Shown: positions 43,110 through 56,279 of the stretch, in pieces
Position numbering within the stretch: the stretch's first letter is position 1
Layout: each line of letters begins with the position of its first letter
NCBI RefSeq assembly: GCF_901709675.1
Contig: NC_051095.1
Coordinates: 19,184,456 to 19,248,455, forward strand
Direction of reading: 5' to 3'
Length of the DNA stretch: 64,000 nucleotides
From: Syngnathus acus
Taxonomy: Eukaryota > Chordata > Actinopteri > Syngnathiformes > Syngnathidae
Program-made: the position numbers and the translations under genes
Notes under the pieces: generated by a model
Database searches by the model: none
The model's input: only the letters and a program-made list of their open reading frames with translations
Told to the model about the DNA's origin: nothing

Positions 43110-43960
43110 CTACTTATGATACACACATCCACCAAATTGAAGTCATACTAGATATTATAATTATACTAGATGTTATGCTAGATCAGAGGAGTTGAATTAT
43201 TAAGTTTTGTTTAGTACATTTCCCCATATTTTAAGTTGCTAAATGAAACTGCCCTCCTGGAGCTATATTGTCAAAATTTGGCCAATTGACCAGACGTCCT
43301 CTAAAATCGTAGCGTCAAACACAACAACAAAAAAAGCAGACTTCTACGTATCGTCAGGCACGGCTTCTTAAGTGTTTTTGTGGCCGTACTCAAGATAGAC
43401 ATATCCACCAAATTTCATGTTCCAAAGTGTAACTGACTTTTTAGCCTACATTGTCAAAATATATATGAATAGACAAACTGCCTGCACAGTCACAGCTTCA
43501 AACGAAAATTACTTTTTGGGGATGACTCATGCCAGTCCAATTTTATTAAAGTTAGTGAGACTAAGTTCAGGTGGTAAACTGTCAATATTCCTGTAAATGG
43601 CACAAGTGTATAATTACTGCTTCGAACCCAATTGACTGGTTGGTGTCTTTCTGGCCATGGTTTCTGGTGATTTCTTTGCGAGTTTACCCATGATTAACAC
43701 AGCCACCATATTTCATGTTGCTAAGTGAAACTGGCTTTGGGCACAAAATTATTAGATTGGGAAGTACTTGGGCAAAATGTCTAGGACAAGTTCATCATTG
43801 ATGAACCATTGGAAATCACCTAAAACCGCCACTTCAAACCAATATTGAAGACTTCACGTAAATCTTCGGGTATAGGCTATTAAGATTTTTCAGCGGGTCT
43901 TTTTGTGACAGTCATGCCTACCAAATTTCATGTGATTAACAAAAGCCAGTTTGGGGGATG
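43110..43960 (+). repeat. Degenerate tandem repeat, same family as 16430-17150
   Basis: The marker CATGTTGCTAAGTGAAACTG (43712) has variants at 43231 (TAAGTTGCTAAATGAAACTG), 43417 (CATGTTCCAAAGTGTAACTG) and 43929 (CATGTGATTAACAAAAGCC). Each is preceded by (C)CACCA-ATTTCATG-like text. Steps are about 186, 295 and 217 bp. A single further unit lies near 44695-44730 (TTACCAAATTATATGTTGCT). The 16.4-kb array has the same marker as CACGTTGCTCAGTGAAATTG. Confidence 0.68.
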
Positions 43961-45140
43961 AATTTCCAAAAAACAATTCTCGCTTCTAAGCCACATTTTA
44001 GGCTCCCTAAACAAATGTAATCCTTGGTGGAATGAAAATACCTGCAAAACATGGTAAACATAAGAAATTCCTGAAAATGGTTAGTGAGAGACCATCATGC
44101 ACACCGATCGCTGAGGTTTCACCTTAAGTGCTGAGACTCAAGGAAAACAGATGCTTGATTCATGGCGTTTGTACGGCAAGCCTTCATTAGGGCTAGACCG
44201 AGAGAGAGTGAGAGAAAGCGAGAGAGAGATAGAGATGGGAGAGGCCTTGGCGAGCATTCTCCTCCTCCACCCAGAGGCTCTGTAATTGCTTTTTGGATAC
44301 ACCTTGGGAATGTGATGAGTCAAGTCGAGACATTTTTGTTTGAGGGACCGAGTGCACCAACGTATCTCTACAGCAAGTATGAATTATCGCAGCGTCACGC
44401 CAGAGGCACCGAAAATGAAGGCCGCAGGGTGTAAGTGCGCTCTAATGCACATCGCATCAGGATGGCTCACTTTTATGCATTCTCTTGCTTACATAGGCAG
44501 TAATGGAAGGAAATAATGGTGGAGCTTGTACTTAATTTGTGTTGCTTTTTTTAAGGCTCCAAACAAAATGCAAGCACCAAACAAAGATTGTACAATTACT
44601 TCTTATTACTTTGTAGAACACAATGCATTCCACAATCATTAATCCTCCTTGCATACTCCCTGTTCATCAGCCACATCTTTTTGAAAGATTTTTGTTGGAT
44701 TACCAAATTATATGTTGCTAAGTGAGATACATATGTATATGGAAAAAGACCAGTTTCAGAAAAATCAAAAGAAAATATAGGACTGTCTCCAATATACTAA
44801 AACACAATATATCTATATAGCTATACCAAATGTACTCTTTTAAAACATGTGACTCTATGATCTGCAGTTATATTTTCTAGCTTACTCTCACTCTTGTCAC
44901 ATTTGTCCTTCATGCTCTCTAAATAAAGCCTCCTAAAATTCTCAAGCAGGTTACCTAACTACTAAAAATACTTCTACTCCAGACCAGAAGACAAAGGCAG
45001 CCCCCCATTCATCTTATTGAAAAAAAAAAAAAAAAAGTCTTCACAAGGTGATCGTGGACATCATATGACCTAGAATACTATACATGCATCATATTGTGAT
45101 ACACAGCATCACATTCAATGCCCACTTGGGAAAACACAGT
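43961..45140. other. Gene-free stretch
   Basis: There is a GAGAGA-rich piece at 44200-44235 and poly-A at 45020-45035. The ORF at 44162-44434 reads through the purine tract and has no domain. Confidence 0.5.
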
Positions 45141-45145
45141 GAAAT

Positions 45146-45395
45146 ATTACTACTAGTACTGCTACTACTACTATTACTACTACTGCTACTGCTACTGCTG
45201 CTACTACTACTACTACTACTAGAATTACAATTACGATCACTACAACTACTACCCACTGGACTACAATAACTGCTACTGATACTATCCATACTTTACCATC
45301 TCAGTCACTATCTCTGCCCTCTAAATATAAATATCTCAATTATTATCACTGCTACTACTACTACTACTACTACTCCTACTACTACTACTACTACT
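45146..45395 (+). repeat. Two imperfect (CTA)n tracts
   Basis: CTA/CTG triplets fill 45146-45220 and 45348-45395, separated by degenerate triplets. They translate as poly-Leu or poly-Ser frames that are not genes. Confidence 0.92.
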
Positions 45396-47029
45396 TGGTG
45401 ACATCTGAAATGACAATACAAATTTAATAGAGTACGACGCAACAGTACAATTTATAAAAATGTCAAAGGAAAGGAAACAATAAAGAGTACTTGTTGAATG
45501 AGATGGCTGTTGTGATGTAGTGTATATTTACATGTGCAGCACAAAGCAATTAGTTCCTTGTAAATCCTCCTTTCTTGGGGATACACGATGATGAGTGATC
45601 ATTTTAATTAGCTTTTAAGAGGTTTTAACCCTGATGCTGCCCATTCAGTCATTAATGCTCCAGCCTGAAACCTATTCACACCATCTGCACCGTAATTGGG
45701 TACCGGAGGACCCTCTGTCCCCGAGTCGTTGTGCCTCCTGCCAGATCTCATTTCAAAGAAGCTTCTTCCTATCACGACCCAGTGATCTCAGCAGCAAACC
45801 TCAGAGCAGGACTGGTGTTGTGCTGTTGTTTTGGCTGCGCCCACCACGCGACGCCTTAATGAGAACCCTTGGAAAAAGAAAAGGGGGTGTTATGAAAGAC
45901 AAATTAAAGCGTCATGCGGCCATAATTGGGCTCTGGCCTCACAGCACCATTGCGCTGTCACTTTTGATGATTTTTACGATGAAATTGGAAGTCATGATAA
46001 CTCTTTTTTTCTACCCACGTGGACTCCCGTGGCTGTTTGTCTATTGATTTTATGCACGTTGAGCCTCCATGTGAAGCAAGGAGACATACTGTACATGTTG
46101 GCTCATATATTACATCTCATTCAAGTGTGTATACACTGGTATTTGCAGTGTACATAAATAATATATTAAAGCACAGTCAATTCAGAAAGGTTCTTTGCAA
46201 TATGTTCTATGTTGACTAATCTGAACACGATGTTCTGATTAATATTACAAGTGTAAATAAGAAGCCATCCAAAGACGCTGACATTTTATGCGGCACCATA
46301 CTCTGCTGTCGACTGAAACTGACGTCAAAATGCCCATTTGATCAAAGAGTGAACGTCACAACTCACTCGTTTTCTTGGTTTGGGCCCGTGATGTGCACGT
46401 GGGACATTTTCTGGGCTTTACATCTTATTCAAGCCATTCCTTATGGCATGGTTTAACGTCATTTGCAAGAAAATGTGTACAGCTCACAAAAAAGTTCAAT
46501 GATGCTTGACCAAGTGGATAAAACTCAGAATATTGAAAATTTGATATTAGAAGAACAAGAATTTTAATTTCATATTGATTTATGAAACTTGTACTGACCC
46601 TGTCATGTCAGCATCAGTGAACTTTGGATGGCCCAACACAGTCATGTAGAGGCCATAGGCTGTTACCAATTGATTTACATATATACCTACAAATATACAG
46701 TTCTGCTGTTTCCATACATAATAAAGCTTTGTATTTGACAGCCGTCAGTGCAAGTGATTAAGATAAATTCCATGGCTTTTAATTACATAAAAGCATCTCA
46801 GAAAAGAATGAGCTTCACTAAGCTGTAGGCAGCCAAGTCAATAAGTCAAACAGACAGTTAGTTGTCATTGCCGGTGCTTATACGTATATATAATGATTGG
46901 CCCAAATTGGCGAGATGCCACCAGAGCGGCTGTGTTAATGACTACTCGCCGGCATTAGCAGCAGGGCAGTGGCTTATCTTAGTGAACACACATGGCAAGA
47001 ACTCCACAAGGCTTCAAATCTTCACCGCC
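45396..47029. other. Gene-free stretch
   Basis: No exon is supported. The block at 45580-45960 is GC-balanced, includes TTTTAATTAGCTTTTAAGAG, and has a 137-codon frame without domain features. Confidence 0.45.
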
Positions 47030-47230
47030 TGTATGTACCTAATAGTACGTCCAACAATCTACACCTACCTAGACCTATACATCACATACCTACCTAGCTA
47101 CCTAGTATACTTACCAACAACCTATCCTAACTATTTACCCACCTCCCGATACCTACAATCTAGCTTACCCACACCAACCTACCTACCTACACCTCCGACT
47201 TTCACCTATGCCTACCTATTTCATCTACAT
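47030..47230 (+). repeat. Degenerate CCTA-rich tract
   Basis: CCTACCTA and ACCTACC phrases recur in a decayed tetranucleotide array. The Tyr/Leu/Pro-rich part of the 191-codon frame 46862-47437 comes from it. Confidence 0.85.
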
Positions 47231-47774
47231 ATTGTTGTTGTTTCTTTATTCAAACGGTTTTCCATAGTCAACGTAGTGACATGCGTGAGTTTGGGCGACA
47301 CCCACGCACATTCTGTCCATTTGACTGAATCCAGCCGGCATCTATCGCATGTGACAAGCGAGCCATTAGAAGTCAACAAGCCCAATTCAAGTTGCACAGC
47401 AAGACAAAAAAGAGACCACCCGGCAAGCTCTTCATGAATTATTCACTACTATCACACTTGGATAATTAATCACACAACTAAATTTAGATGAAGGCCATGT
47501 TTTGTCACCTGAGCCCGGACTCCCTCTCACTGTTAATATATGGAAGTGACACCGGCACCGAGGAGGAATAAAGTGTGTCAGGCATTTGTTGCTTTCTCTA
47601 TGCCGCTCGCTTGTCATCGTGATAAATAACACGATTGGCTATTTTGGTTCCTTCTGTTTTAATACCCTATAAATGGGCTCTTGTAATTCATCCGGCGAGG
47701 CCTGAAAAGGATGCTCAATTACGTTTTAATCAATATCACTTCACTACCTGGCGACTTTTCCACGGCACTCGCCA

Positions 47775-48112
47775 GGGTATACAGCCTACCCTACCTACAT
47801 ACGTATATCAATGGGTATGTAACTTACTGTACTTAGCAACAGCCTAAACCCATATATATATAGTCCTACCTATTCCTATCAACAACCTACACCTACCAAA
47901 AACTACCAACAACTTACCCTACCTACTTAGAGTATGCTAACATTTCCCTTGTCCTACAAACAGCAAAACCCTACAAATAACAAAATCCTACCTTCCGTAC
48001 TGCCCACAACCTACACTATCACCTATATCTGCACCTTTTACCGAAATATACACATTGTATGTACCTACCAATACTCAACAAGTTACTCGGCCTACATCTA
48101 CTTCCATAGATC
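47775..48112 (+). repeat. Second CCTAC-rich tract
   Basis: Phrases such as CAGCCTACCCTACCTAC, AACAACCTACACCTACC and CAACTTACCCTACCTAC recur. It resembles the 47030 tract and is cut by the MITE at 48113. Confidence 0.8.
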
Positions 48113-48510
48113 TACCGTATTTTCCGGACTATAAGGCGCACCTTCAGTGAATGGCCCATTTTAAAACTTTGTCCTTATATAAGGCGCACCGGACTATAAG
48201 GCGCACCATTAATGCATCATGTCAGATTTTTAATCCAAATCAAATCATTCTCCATTTTATCTTTTTTATTTCAACTTCAGACACAACAAATTACTTTATA
48301 ATCACAAAATAATGATCTATAGTCTTTTTGATTCATGATTCATAGTCTTCAGCGGGCCACTTATGATTGATTTCATGACACAATGCTTCGGGCCAGTTTA
48401 AATTTAGGAATTTGGTCCATATATAAGGCGCACCGGACTATAAGGCGACTGTCGGATTTTGAGACAATTTTAGGTTTTTAGGTGCGCCTTATAGTCTGGA
48501 AAATACGGTA
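48113..48510. mobile_element. 398-bp pogo-type MITE
   Basis: It is bounded by TA. The left end is TACCGTATTTTCCGGACTAT with AAGGCGCACC; the right end, inverted, is TACCGTATTTTCCAGACTAT with AAGGCGCACC. Subterminal motif copies (TATATAAGGCGCACCGGACT on both sides) and the GGCCCATTTTAAAACTTTGT block are shared with the element at 21820. The AT-rich core is different and has no coding potential. Confidence 0.9.
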
Positions 48511-50394
48511 CATACACCCCATTTTAGGCTCTTTTTATTTTTTTATTTCACAAAATTCTGCAGAGGCCAGACGTGATCACTTAGTCCAGTTCAAGTAATT
48601 TGTGTTCATGATAGAAGGAAAGGACACAAGTGATAAACAATTTGCGCTTATTTTCTCAAACTGAACTGTAGTGTTCTGAGCCCTAAACACAATATCAATG
48701 GCAACATAGGGGATGAGAATCAGCTTGACAATCATGCTGGCAATCATTTGCCACCTGCGTATGTGTTTTATCCCACCACTGCTTTGAAACAACTGTGAAT
48801 TACATGACCTGATCGATATCCAATAAGGCTTTGTGATCCTCATGCAGCTCATAATCCCATGGGTGCTGCCATATTGAGAGGCTGATAAGGGCGTGCTGTA
48901 AAATCTGTCAAATCCGTGTCAACGTCTGCTTTGATTTGTCTTTTCTGTGTCACATTTGCCTCGCTTTTCTGTTTTTATCTTTTACAGCTGCAAATTCACG
49001 TTACTTTGATTATTACGGCTTTTCCGTAGTAACTGTTCTTAATTAAATTAACATGACTGTTTTATTGTTTTCACGTTGAGGATGAATGTCAAGGTCACCC
49101 TGTTTGAAATTATTCAAATAGAAGCGCTTTTCTGCCTTTCGCACAATATCAGCTGGGATAGGCTCCAGCACTCCCCGCGACCGTGAACAGGATAAGTGGT
49201 GTTGAAAAAAGATAGTTGGAAAGTTGTGCGAGCAACTTTACATTGCAAAACATTACTGTTTTCATCATTGTTTATTGCTAAATAAGGCTTTCAGTGTGAT
49301 GCACATAAATAAGACATACTACATTTCCCCAGACTACCCGCTAAATTGTTTATCACACTAATGCCTCAAGATTATATTGGGCGAAACCAAAGCATTCAGA
49401 TAATCAAAGATGATGGAGAGAATAATACACAGACGCACACAGACGCACACAGAAACGCACGCTCGCTGCTACTGAGGCTGACAAAGTTGGTGTCGGGCTT
49501 TGTTGTCTTTGGCTACAAGCCACGGAGCTGAAAGGAATTTATTGGCTTTGAGAAGCAGGTTGAGAGGTCACATGTATTGATTCAAGGAGGAGGGAGAGAG
49601 AGAGAGAGCGGTAGGATGAGAGAGAGCGGGTGGCACAAACGGATCACAAGCACAAAAAAGCATTAATGAGATGTATGAAAGCAAGAAGGCGATGGAGGTG
49701 CTTGCCGGTGCTTAGGCCACATCTTCTGCCAAGTGGATACTGGTGGGACCTTGTATAGATAGGCCAGTAGGTTGCGTTAGAACTGCACGCCTCCCATTTC
49801 AACTACTGTTAGGACTAATATTTGAAAGCATAGTTGGAATTTATTTGTCTGGTTCTGGGAGAAAATTGTTGGGATCTTTGGAAACAATGGAAATAGAAAT
49901 TAAACCATTTTCATAAAACCACTCTGTATTTGCGATTTAGCATTTATGAATTCACCCATTCGCTGATGGTTTTGGGGACCCTGTCCTCTTTTTATTCCTC
50001 AGTGTTCATACAAAAGCTATTTGTAGAGTTGAGAGATCAAGAGCCACTGCAAATAGCAATAATTTGCCAATGGTACAGTTTAAACAGCTTGATTGTTTTT
50101 ATTATGAATTGCCTGAATTACTATAATAATAATAATAATAATTAATATTATAGTATGAACCATTCATAATACTTGAAAGGGTTATTCTATGAAGTAACAA
50201 TTAGACATGCACCAGAAAGAGACAGGTGACCAAGAACACAACCTGAGCCAGCAATACTTGTTGCGCAACAAGGGAAAGTGGAGCTCTCAGCGCTCCAAGA
50301 TCTTTCGAAGTTCCACTTCTCCTGTACTGCCTTTTATTGCATTCGACCTCGTAATACCCTAATGTTCGTGTGTGCGTGTCCTGATTGTGTGTGT
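48511..50394. other. Gene-free stretch with one SINE tail
   Basis: Apart from the fragment at 49149, a GAGAGA tract at 49592-49608 and an AATAAT run at 50122-50140, nothing is recognised. Confidence 0.5.
49149..49220 (+). mobile_element. SINE 3' tail fragment
   Basis: ATCAGCTGGGATAGGCTCCA then GCACTCCCCGCGACCGTGAA and CAGGATAAGTGGTGTTGAA match the closing part of the common fish SINE (GGGATAGGCTCCAGC, CCCCGCGACC, GGATAAG). Confidence 0.75.
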
Positions 50395-50438
50395 GGATGG
50401 ATGGATGGATGGATGGATGGATGGATGGATGGATGGAT
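50395..50438 (+). repeat. (GGAT)n microsatellite
   Basis: There are eleven GGAT units with no LINE sequence beside them. Confidence 0.95.
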
Positions 50439-50795
50439 AATACTTTGTTTTATATTCAGTAATGCACCACGTTTGCAATTCCTAAAAATGCACATCTTTG
50501 TGGGGTTTTTGGAACTTATCCAGATGTATGTATTCACTGATAAGCAGTTTTGTGATCATGAAAAACACTAGGACAGGATAACGTTTTCTTCCTCTTGGTA
50601 TGACTTCACAATTACATTTTACCAGAACTGTCATGCCTGAACTATGGTAAAAAAAAAATCAAAAGTGATTAAAAAAAAAAAACACACAAAACACACATAC
50701 ACACACAGAACGCCCAGGGCAATGAAACAACAAAAAGCACGGGTGCCACACGAACATAAAACTTTGATGTCAAGATACACAAAATGTTGTCTTTT

Positions 50796-50962
50796 GAGAC
50801 CATTGTCTAAATTGTCCGTAGGTGTGCATGTGAGTATGAATGGTTGTTTGTCTATGTGTGCCATGGCTGTCATCCAGTTCCCATGCTCTGCCCAATGACA
50901 TCTGAGATAGGCTCCAGCATGCCCACGAATTTAGTGAGGATTAGTGCCATAGAAAATGAATG
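50796..50962 (+). mobile_element. SINE 3' half
   Basis: TCTAAATTGTCCGTAGGTGT, GTGAGTATGAATGGTTGTTT, GTCTATGTGTGCC and GAGATAGGCTCCAGCATGCC follow in the order known for the common fish SINE body. The end is ATGAATGGATGGA. The tRNA head is missing. Confidence 0.8.
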
Positions 50963-51010
50963 GATGGAGTCACCGGGTCATCAATAGAACCGTCTTCCCC
51001 TAAATAAACA

Positions 51011-51321
51011 GCTCAGTGGCCTAGTGGTAGAGTGTCCGCCCTGAGACTGGAAGGTTGTGGGTTCAAACCCCGGCCGGGTCATACCAAAGACTATAAAAAT
51101 GGGACCCATTGCCTCCCTGCTTGGCACTCAGCATTAAGGGTTGGAATTGGGGGGTTAGATCACCAAATGATTCCCGAGCGCGGCACCGCTGCTGCTCACT
51201 GCTCCCCTCTCCCCCAGGGGATGGATCAAAATCACACGGGGATGGGTTAAATGCAGAGGACAAATTTCACCACACCCAGATGTGTGTGTGACGATCATTG
51301 GGACTTTAACTTTAACTTTAA
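51011..51321 (+). mobile_element. Full-length tRNA-derived SINE
   Basis: The head contains RNA polymerase III box A-like TGGCCTAGTGG (51017-51027) and box B GGTTCAAACCC (51060-51070). A conserved body (CATACCAAAGACTATAAAAA, TGGGACCCATTGCCTCCCTG) follows, and it ends in an (ACTTTA)n tail. The head and tail identify it as a SINE rather than a tRNA gene. It was presumably moved by a LINE with a matching tail. Confidence 0.92.
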
Positions 51322-52510
51322 ATTACATTCAGTTATATTCAGTTATATTCATCCTCCAGATAATAGCTTAGGAACTAACAAATAGATGGACAGAAAACCA
51401 CCAAAAGAAAGTGAATTGTTTTCAGTTTTAATTCAGCCTCTGTGGAACCACAAATCAAAATGGTGGGCATTTGCCAAGTAAGAAACTATTTAACATTGTT
51501 AAAATATGTTAAATAGTTTGTGTTCAAACTTCCAAAAGTGTTTGACAATGTTCAAAATGTATTTTGTGTTATATTTTATCAAGCGCATCCTAATTATTTG
51601 TATATTTGATTTTTTTTTTTATCAAAAATAATATAAAGCAATTTGAAGTTGTTTTGTCAGCTGTTATTCCACTTCTTTTAACAAGTGTTTTACACTTTTT
51701 TAGTGGTAAGGTTTTACTACCGGTACTTTTTGCAGTATAAAAGTTAGTATTTTGGTATTGTGACAATACTACTACAAAGACTGTGGAATTTTGCTCCAGT
51801 CTTTAAGCAATAGCCTATCTGGCCCCATTATACAACCAGAATCGCCAAATGAGCCCCGTTATTATTATTCTAATCATATGACGTGTTTATGCATTGGAAT
51901 GGTGTTACCCTGCAAGTGGAGTTGCTTTTGGTGGTCAGGGTACAGATGGTCACTCATGTTTAAACATTTTCTATAAAAAAAAAAGTCTGGCTGCTGTGAT
52001 TAATGAGCATATATGTTCTACTTAGCAAGTCGGTAGTTGTACCTGTGTGGAAGGACAGAAATTCTGACGTCAATGAATTGCAACCCTTATCGAAGGCAAA
52101 GTCAGCACTGAATCTGAACAGCGGAGTCTCACGTAATGAGCCTGTGGAAGGAACTTTGACTTTGTAGATGAAGAAACAAGAAAAATATAAAAAGGGAAAA
52201 GGATGCTGGCAGCAGGAACTCAAGGGTTCTCATTTGGTCTCGGAGCTTTGTCAGAGCACACCGGGTGGTTCTCCTGGCCTTCATGCAAGGAACAGAGCTG
52301 TCTCATTGCTTCAGCTAGTAGCTCCCGACAACCGGCTTGTCAAGGGCCTCGGCTAGGCTGCCACTTTTGTGGTGGTAGGATAGCAGAGAACTCAAAAGCT
52401 CAAGCTAATATGAGTTCAAGTAGTTGGAGCAGGGCTCAGTGCTTGTGGGAGCGCCAACAAAATGGGCAAAGACACACGATCAGGGTGTAATCTGGTCTCC
52501 AATTGCCTGT

Positions 52511-52573
<63 letters not shown>

Positions 52574-52689
52574 ACTTACACACACACACAGCTGACTACA
52601 TCATCTGAAAGGGGAGGTATTGCATTTTTACCTGCCAATATCATGCACGGACCCCAGCCAGTGTGTTTCTGTTTCTGCAATTTCAAGAG
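51322..52689. other. Gene-free stretch
   Basis: There is a (CA)n tract at 52511-52590 and a poly-T run near 51609-51620. The frames at 52168-52490 have no domain. Confidence 0.5.
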
Positions 52690-52880
52690 TGGCGTACCCA
52701 GACGTACTGCGCTCCAATCATGATGCAAATGAGGGATGGTGCGAGGTTTGCCTGGCAAAAGACTTATATCCCACAATGGCGCTCATAGGCGCAAACTACG
52801 CCCAATTCTGTCTGTGCAAACTCTAGCAAAATAATGTTGCAGAACAAAGAAAACTCCAGCCATGTGCAGAGCAAAGGCAT
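52690..52880. repeat. Unclassified dispersed repeat, copy 2 (part)
   Basis: AATGAGGGATGG, TATATCCCACAATGGCGCTC and TACGCCCAATTCTGTCTGTG run parallel to AATGAGGGACAC, TCCATCCCACAACGGCACAC and TACGCCCAATTCTACCAATG at 56928-57020. Neither keeps the other's open frame. Confidence 0.55.
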
Positions 52881-53067
52881 TTAATTTTTCAAGCAGACAA
52901 TTTTTCAAGCAGTACCTAGTGATCATTTGAAGCATGGTATTGTAAAATGGAGTGATTCTTTGAGGCAAGGCAATTATTTTCTAAAGTGGATCATGCGCTT
53001 TGCAATAAAATGAGTTACGATGTCAGAAAACAATCTTAATATTAGGAAAGGCATTTCTTTTCTTTCG

Positions 53068-53275
53068 GGGCGGCGTGGCTCAGTGCTAGTGTGTTGGTCT
53101 CCCAACCTCCCAACTCATAGGTTGCAGGGGTTGATCACCAGCCATTGTGACCCTGTTGAAGGGTACTTGAGCAATACACTGAACACCCAGTTGCTTAGTA
53201 GGTGAATGACTAAGCAGTGTGAAGCTCTTTGAGTACCGCTATACAAGCGACAGCTCATTTACCATTCTTTTCTGT
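53068..53275 (+). mobile_element. tRNA-derived SINE with L2-type tail
   Basis: The head GGCGGCGTGGCTCAGTGCTA with a degraded box B (GGTTGATCACC) is followed by GAGCAATACACTGAACACCC and AGTTGCTTAGTAGGTGAATG. The tail is GAAGCTCTTTGAGTACCGCT then ATACAAGCG. The CTTTGAG..CGCTATA tail is of L2 type, like the 3' end of the LINE at 6540-9145 (CTTTGAGATT ... GCGTTATAAAT), which points to L2 machinery as its likely source of mobility. Confidence 0.82.
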
Positions 53276-54429
53276 GGCTGAGTCACCTGCACAACATGCA
53301 TGGAGATTAGTTGGGCATGGTGTTATTTATTTTTTTTGGAGGGGGGAGTTTTTTTAATCTTAAGATTATGATGACTGGCATCAACTGAGGCATGGCATTA
53401 CTATAAATGGTGGTGATTAGGTTTAGTTAGGCACGCCATTCTTTTATGGAAACAGGCAAAACACGCTTGTTAATTAATCTACATATACAAGGCTTTGCAT
53501 GAATGTTTATTTAATTATAATTTATAAATCTACGTGATGATATAAGGCACGACAGTTATTAGTGGAACGTGACTGTGAATTGAGTCATGGAACCTATTTT
53601 TGTTCTGGGCGCAAGTCTAGCGGATGGCATGGTGCAAATGCGGAAGGGCTGAGGCCAGACAGAGTTTTGGCTATTTCTTATACTGACGCAATTGGGTGCG
53701 GGTAGACAGAGGATGTCTGCGCCATCTGGGCATTAACATAAATGACTCCAATTGTGTCCAATCAATCAAGCAGCTTCTTCCCATCTCTTTAAATTTGGCA
53801 CACCTGACCTGCATAGAAAGTCGAGACACGGCGGAAAGTGCAAGAAACCCCAATGTCTGCAAGGAGAAGATGCTCAGGAGGTCCTAGTGCACAAAATAGC
53901 CTACACATTTACGGAACTACATTGGACTTGGACGTGGCTTTACACCTCAAAATCGTGTCTGTGCAACCAGTAAAAAATGTACAAATACAATGATAAAATC
54001 TAAACATTTGGAGGGATAGTAGACAATATTCAGATGATAATGATGACTATTCATTCAATGAATTGGATTTCTATACATTCAGAGACTGTCCTATGCTGGT
54101 ATCATATTTCTCAATGAAATTTGATGATATTATATCACACACATCCAGAACGACTATTGAGGCAAATCATGATCAGCTAAAAATCACAAACACTCTAAAA
54201 TGGACCTGCCCTGCCACATAAATTACGATCCATCCCACGAGCCAAACGTTTGTAAAGAGACACCGGAATGCACAAATTGGCGCAATGATGAATAAATTAA
54301 TAATGGCGCCTGTTTTGGGGCTAATGGTGTTAGCAAAGTACATGCTTATTAAAAGGAAGGGCATTTTTTTAGAGTACCAAATGATTCACAAAGACATCTG
54401 TATCAATGCAGCTTCCATCTTGACCACTT
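53276..54429. other. Gene-free stretch
   Basis: No gene is seen. The portion 53590-53850 (TCTGCGCCATCTGGGCATTA, AATGACTCCAATTGTG) has the feel of a dispersed repeat, but no second copy lies in this window. Confidence 0.45.
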
Positions 54430-54970
54430 GCTGCCTGTGTCCTATTTAGCGCTCCTTCTCCAGAGAGCAGTGTGGCGCGCCTAAGTGGGCCGATAAAAAG
54501 CAATATCATAATCTCAATGTAAATATAATGGCGCGTTAACATTTATATTGTATGAGCGCAAAACAGGTCACAGTCGTTTAAAACGACGCCACTAATACGG
54601 CACACACTGCTCTGTAACCACGCTCCAATTTGGCCACTTGGGCCTGTTTTCTCGCAAATTTCATTATCATATTTTATTTCCTACTCACCCCAACCCAAAT
54701 TACTAAAACCTTGCCTGTAACCTAATCTCTCTTTTTTTTTTTAAATAAACAATGAAACACTGGATTAGCTTGCAGATCACGAGTCCGTTATGAGTCTTGC
54801 TACAAACCAAAGGCTATCGGATGCGCACAAAAGAGCAGGCAGCTCAATCTAGCGTGTTCATCGCTAATTAACCCAGATTAATTGAGCCTCATATTTTACC
54901 AAGCAAAAGGCCATTTGTGTACCGGGGGGGGCTTTAGAGCCCCCTGAAGCTGCTGATCCAAGCGCTTACT
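54430..54970. promoter_or_regulatory. Candidate conserved non-coding block
   Basis: This is non-repetitive DNA with GGGCCGATAAAAAGCAATAT, ATGGCGCGTTAACATTTATA, AAACAGGTCACAGTCG and ATCGCTAATTAACCCAGATT. GATA, nuclear-receptor-half-site and homeodomain-like cores are present, as they often are by chance. There is no coding frame. A regulatory role is only a guess. Confidence 0.2.
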
Positions 54971-55479
54971 GAACAGCCAATCTTGTTGCTGCAAGCATGT
55001 TACTCATTGCGTTCAGTGGATTTCACCCACTCAATCACCCACAAAAACTACAAATGCAAGTTTGCAGCAACCACTTTGTTTCCAGTACACAAGGACATTA
55101 AATGTAGCAACCTTTTTGACACAATAATGTATGCAAAATATCCAAAATGAAGAAATATTTTATTTTTAGAGAAATATAAATAAAAAAATATCAGAGATAC
55201 AAGGATAACAATATCTCACAGTATTATAGCATCTCTAATGTATTAAGGCCACCGTATGGTGTAATAGTGATATTCTATATTAAAATAAAAAAAATAATAA
55301 TTTCGACACAGTATGGAAAAGCCACTAATGTTAACCTGTAAAAACAGTAAGGCTATAACAAACACATCTTTCTAGAATTGATTATCTTATCAATTATTAT
55401 GGATTCATTATGAATAGACAAACACTTGGCTCGTAACGGCTGAAGCCAGAGGGCAGCCATTTTATGTTGCCAGAGACAG

Positions 55480-55560
<81 letters not shown>

Positions 55561-56279
55561 ACACTTGATCTAGCGTCTTAACAATCTTATCATCCACGAC
55601 TGAGTCCACAGGGCACGTTTACCCCCTATGGGGAGGTAAACCTCAGCTCACTAAACTCACAAGTCAGCTGGCCCATCTAATTGGAGCCACTTGAGTGGAG
55701 CAATCATGGGTCAGTTTGCACACCATTGCCCTTCCTACTGCCAGGCATACAAACACACACATACACACAAACACACATTCAGTGGCCAACCAGCACCCAT
55801 GTTGGACTCAAAACTATTTACCAGCTAATTAGTCTCCCCCCTCACTGACTCCACTATGAAGTCATTAGGAAAATGAGAAATTAAATCAGTCAGTGGTTGA
55901 TTGCAGTCTATACTGCATTTGACACATGGTGCCCCCAAGATGAAATGGTAGAGTCCAGTCCATCCACAGTATTCCTACTGTCCTCTATGAAGTAACTTGT
56001 GAACTAACAGAAACAGAAAAATACAGCAACTCTTTTTTTCCATCATTTGTTTGGCACATGGTGAAAGTGTTGCACTGCCCCAGGATTAGAAATGGTAGAA
56101 ACTTGAAACCTTTACAATGACATCCTTCATGCATCAATCAATATTTTCAAACAAACGTACCAAGAACCAAACAGAAAAAGAAGCAGTTAACATTTATTCC
56201 ACCCCGATCGTTCCTGTTCATGTATAACCCCGCCTACCCAATACACACTCTTAACTGTAAAGTAAAAAATATAGTAATG
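54971..56279. other. Gene-free stretch with a long (GA)n tract
   Basis: (GA)n at 55482-55560 is the main feature. An AT-rich part lies at 55140-55310. Confidence 0.6.

Noticed and set aside
45634-46047. 137-codon frame as host exon
   Set aside because: Composition is mixed and long enough to notice, but I could see no family motif, and exon borders are not convincing.
46862-47437. 191-codon plus-strand frame
   Set aside because: Its middle is a decayed CCTA repeat and the rest shows no domain, signal peptide or splice-consistent structure.
51011-51085. tRNA gene
   Set aside because: Boxes A and B are present, but the sequence continues into a SINE body with a repeated tail, and no clover-leaf acceptor stem closes.
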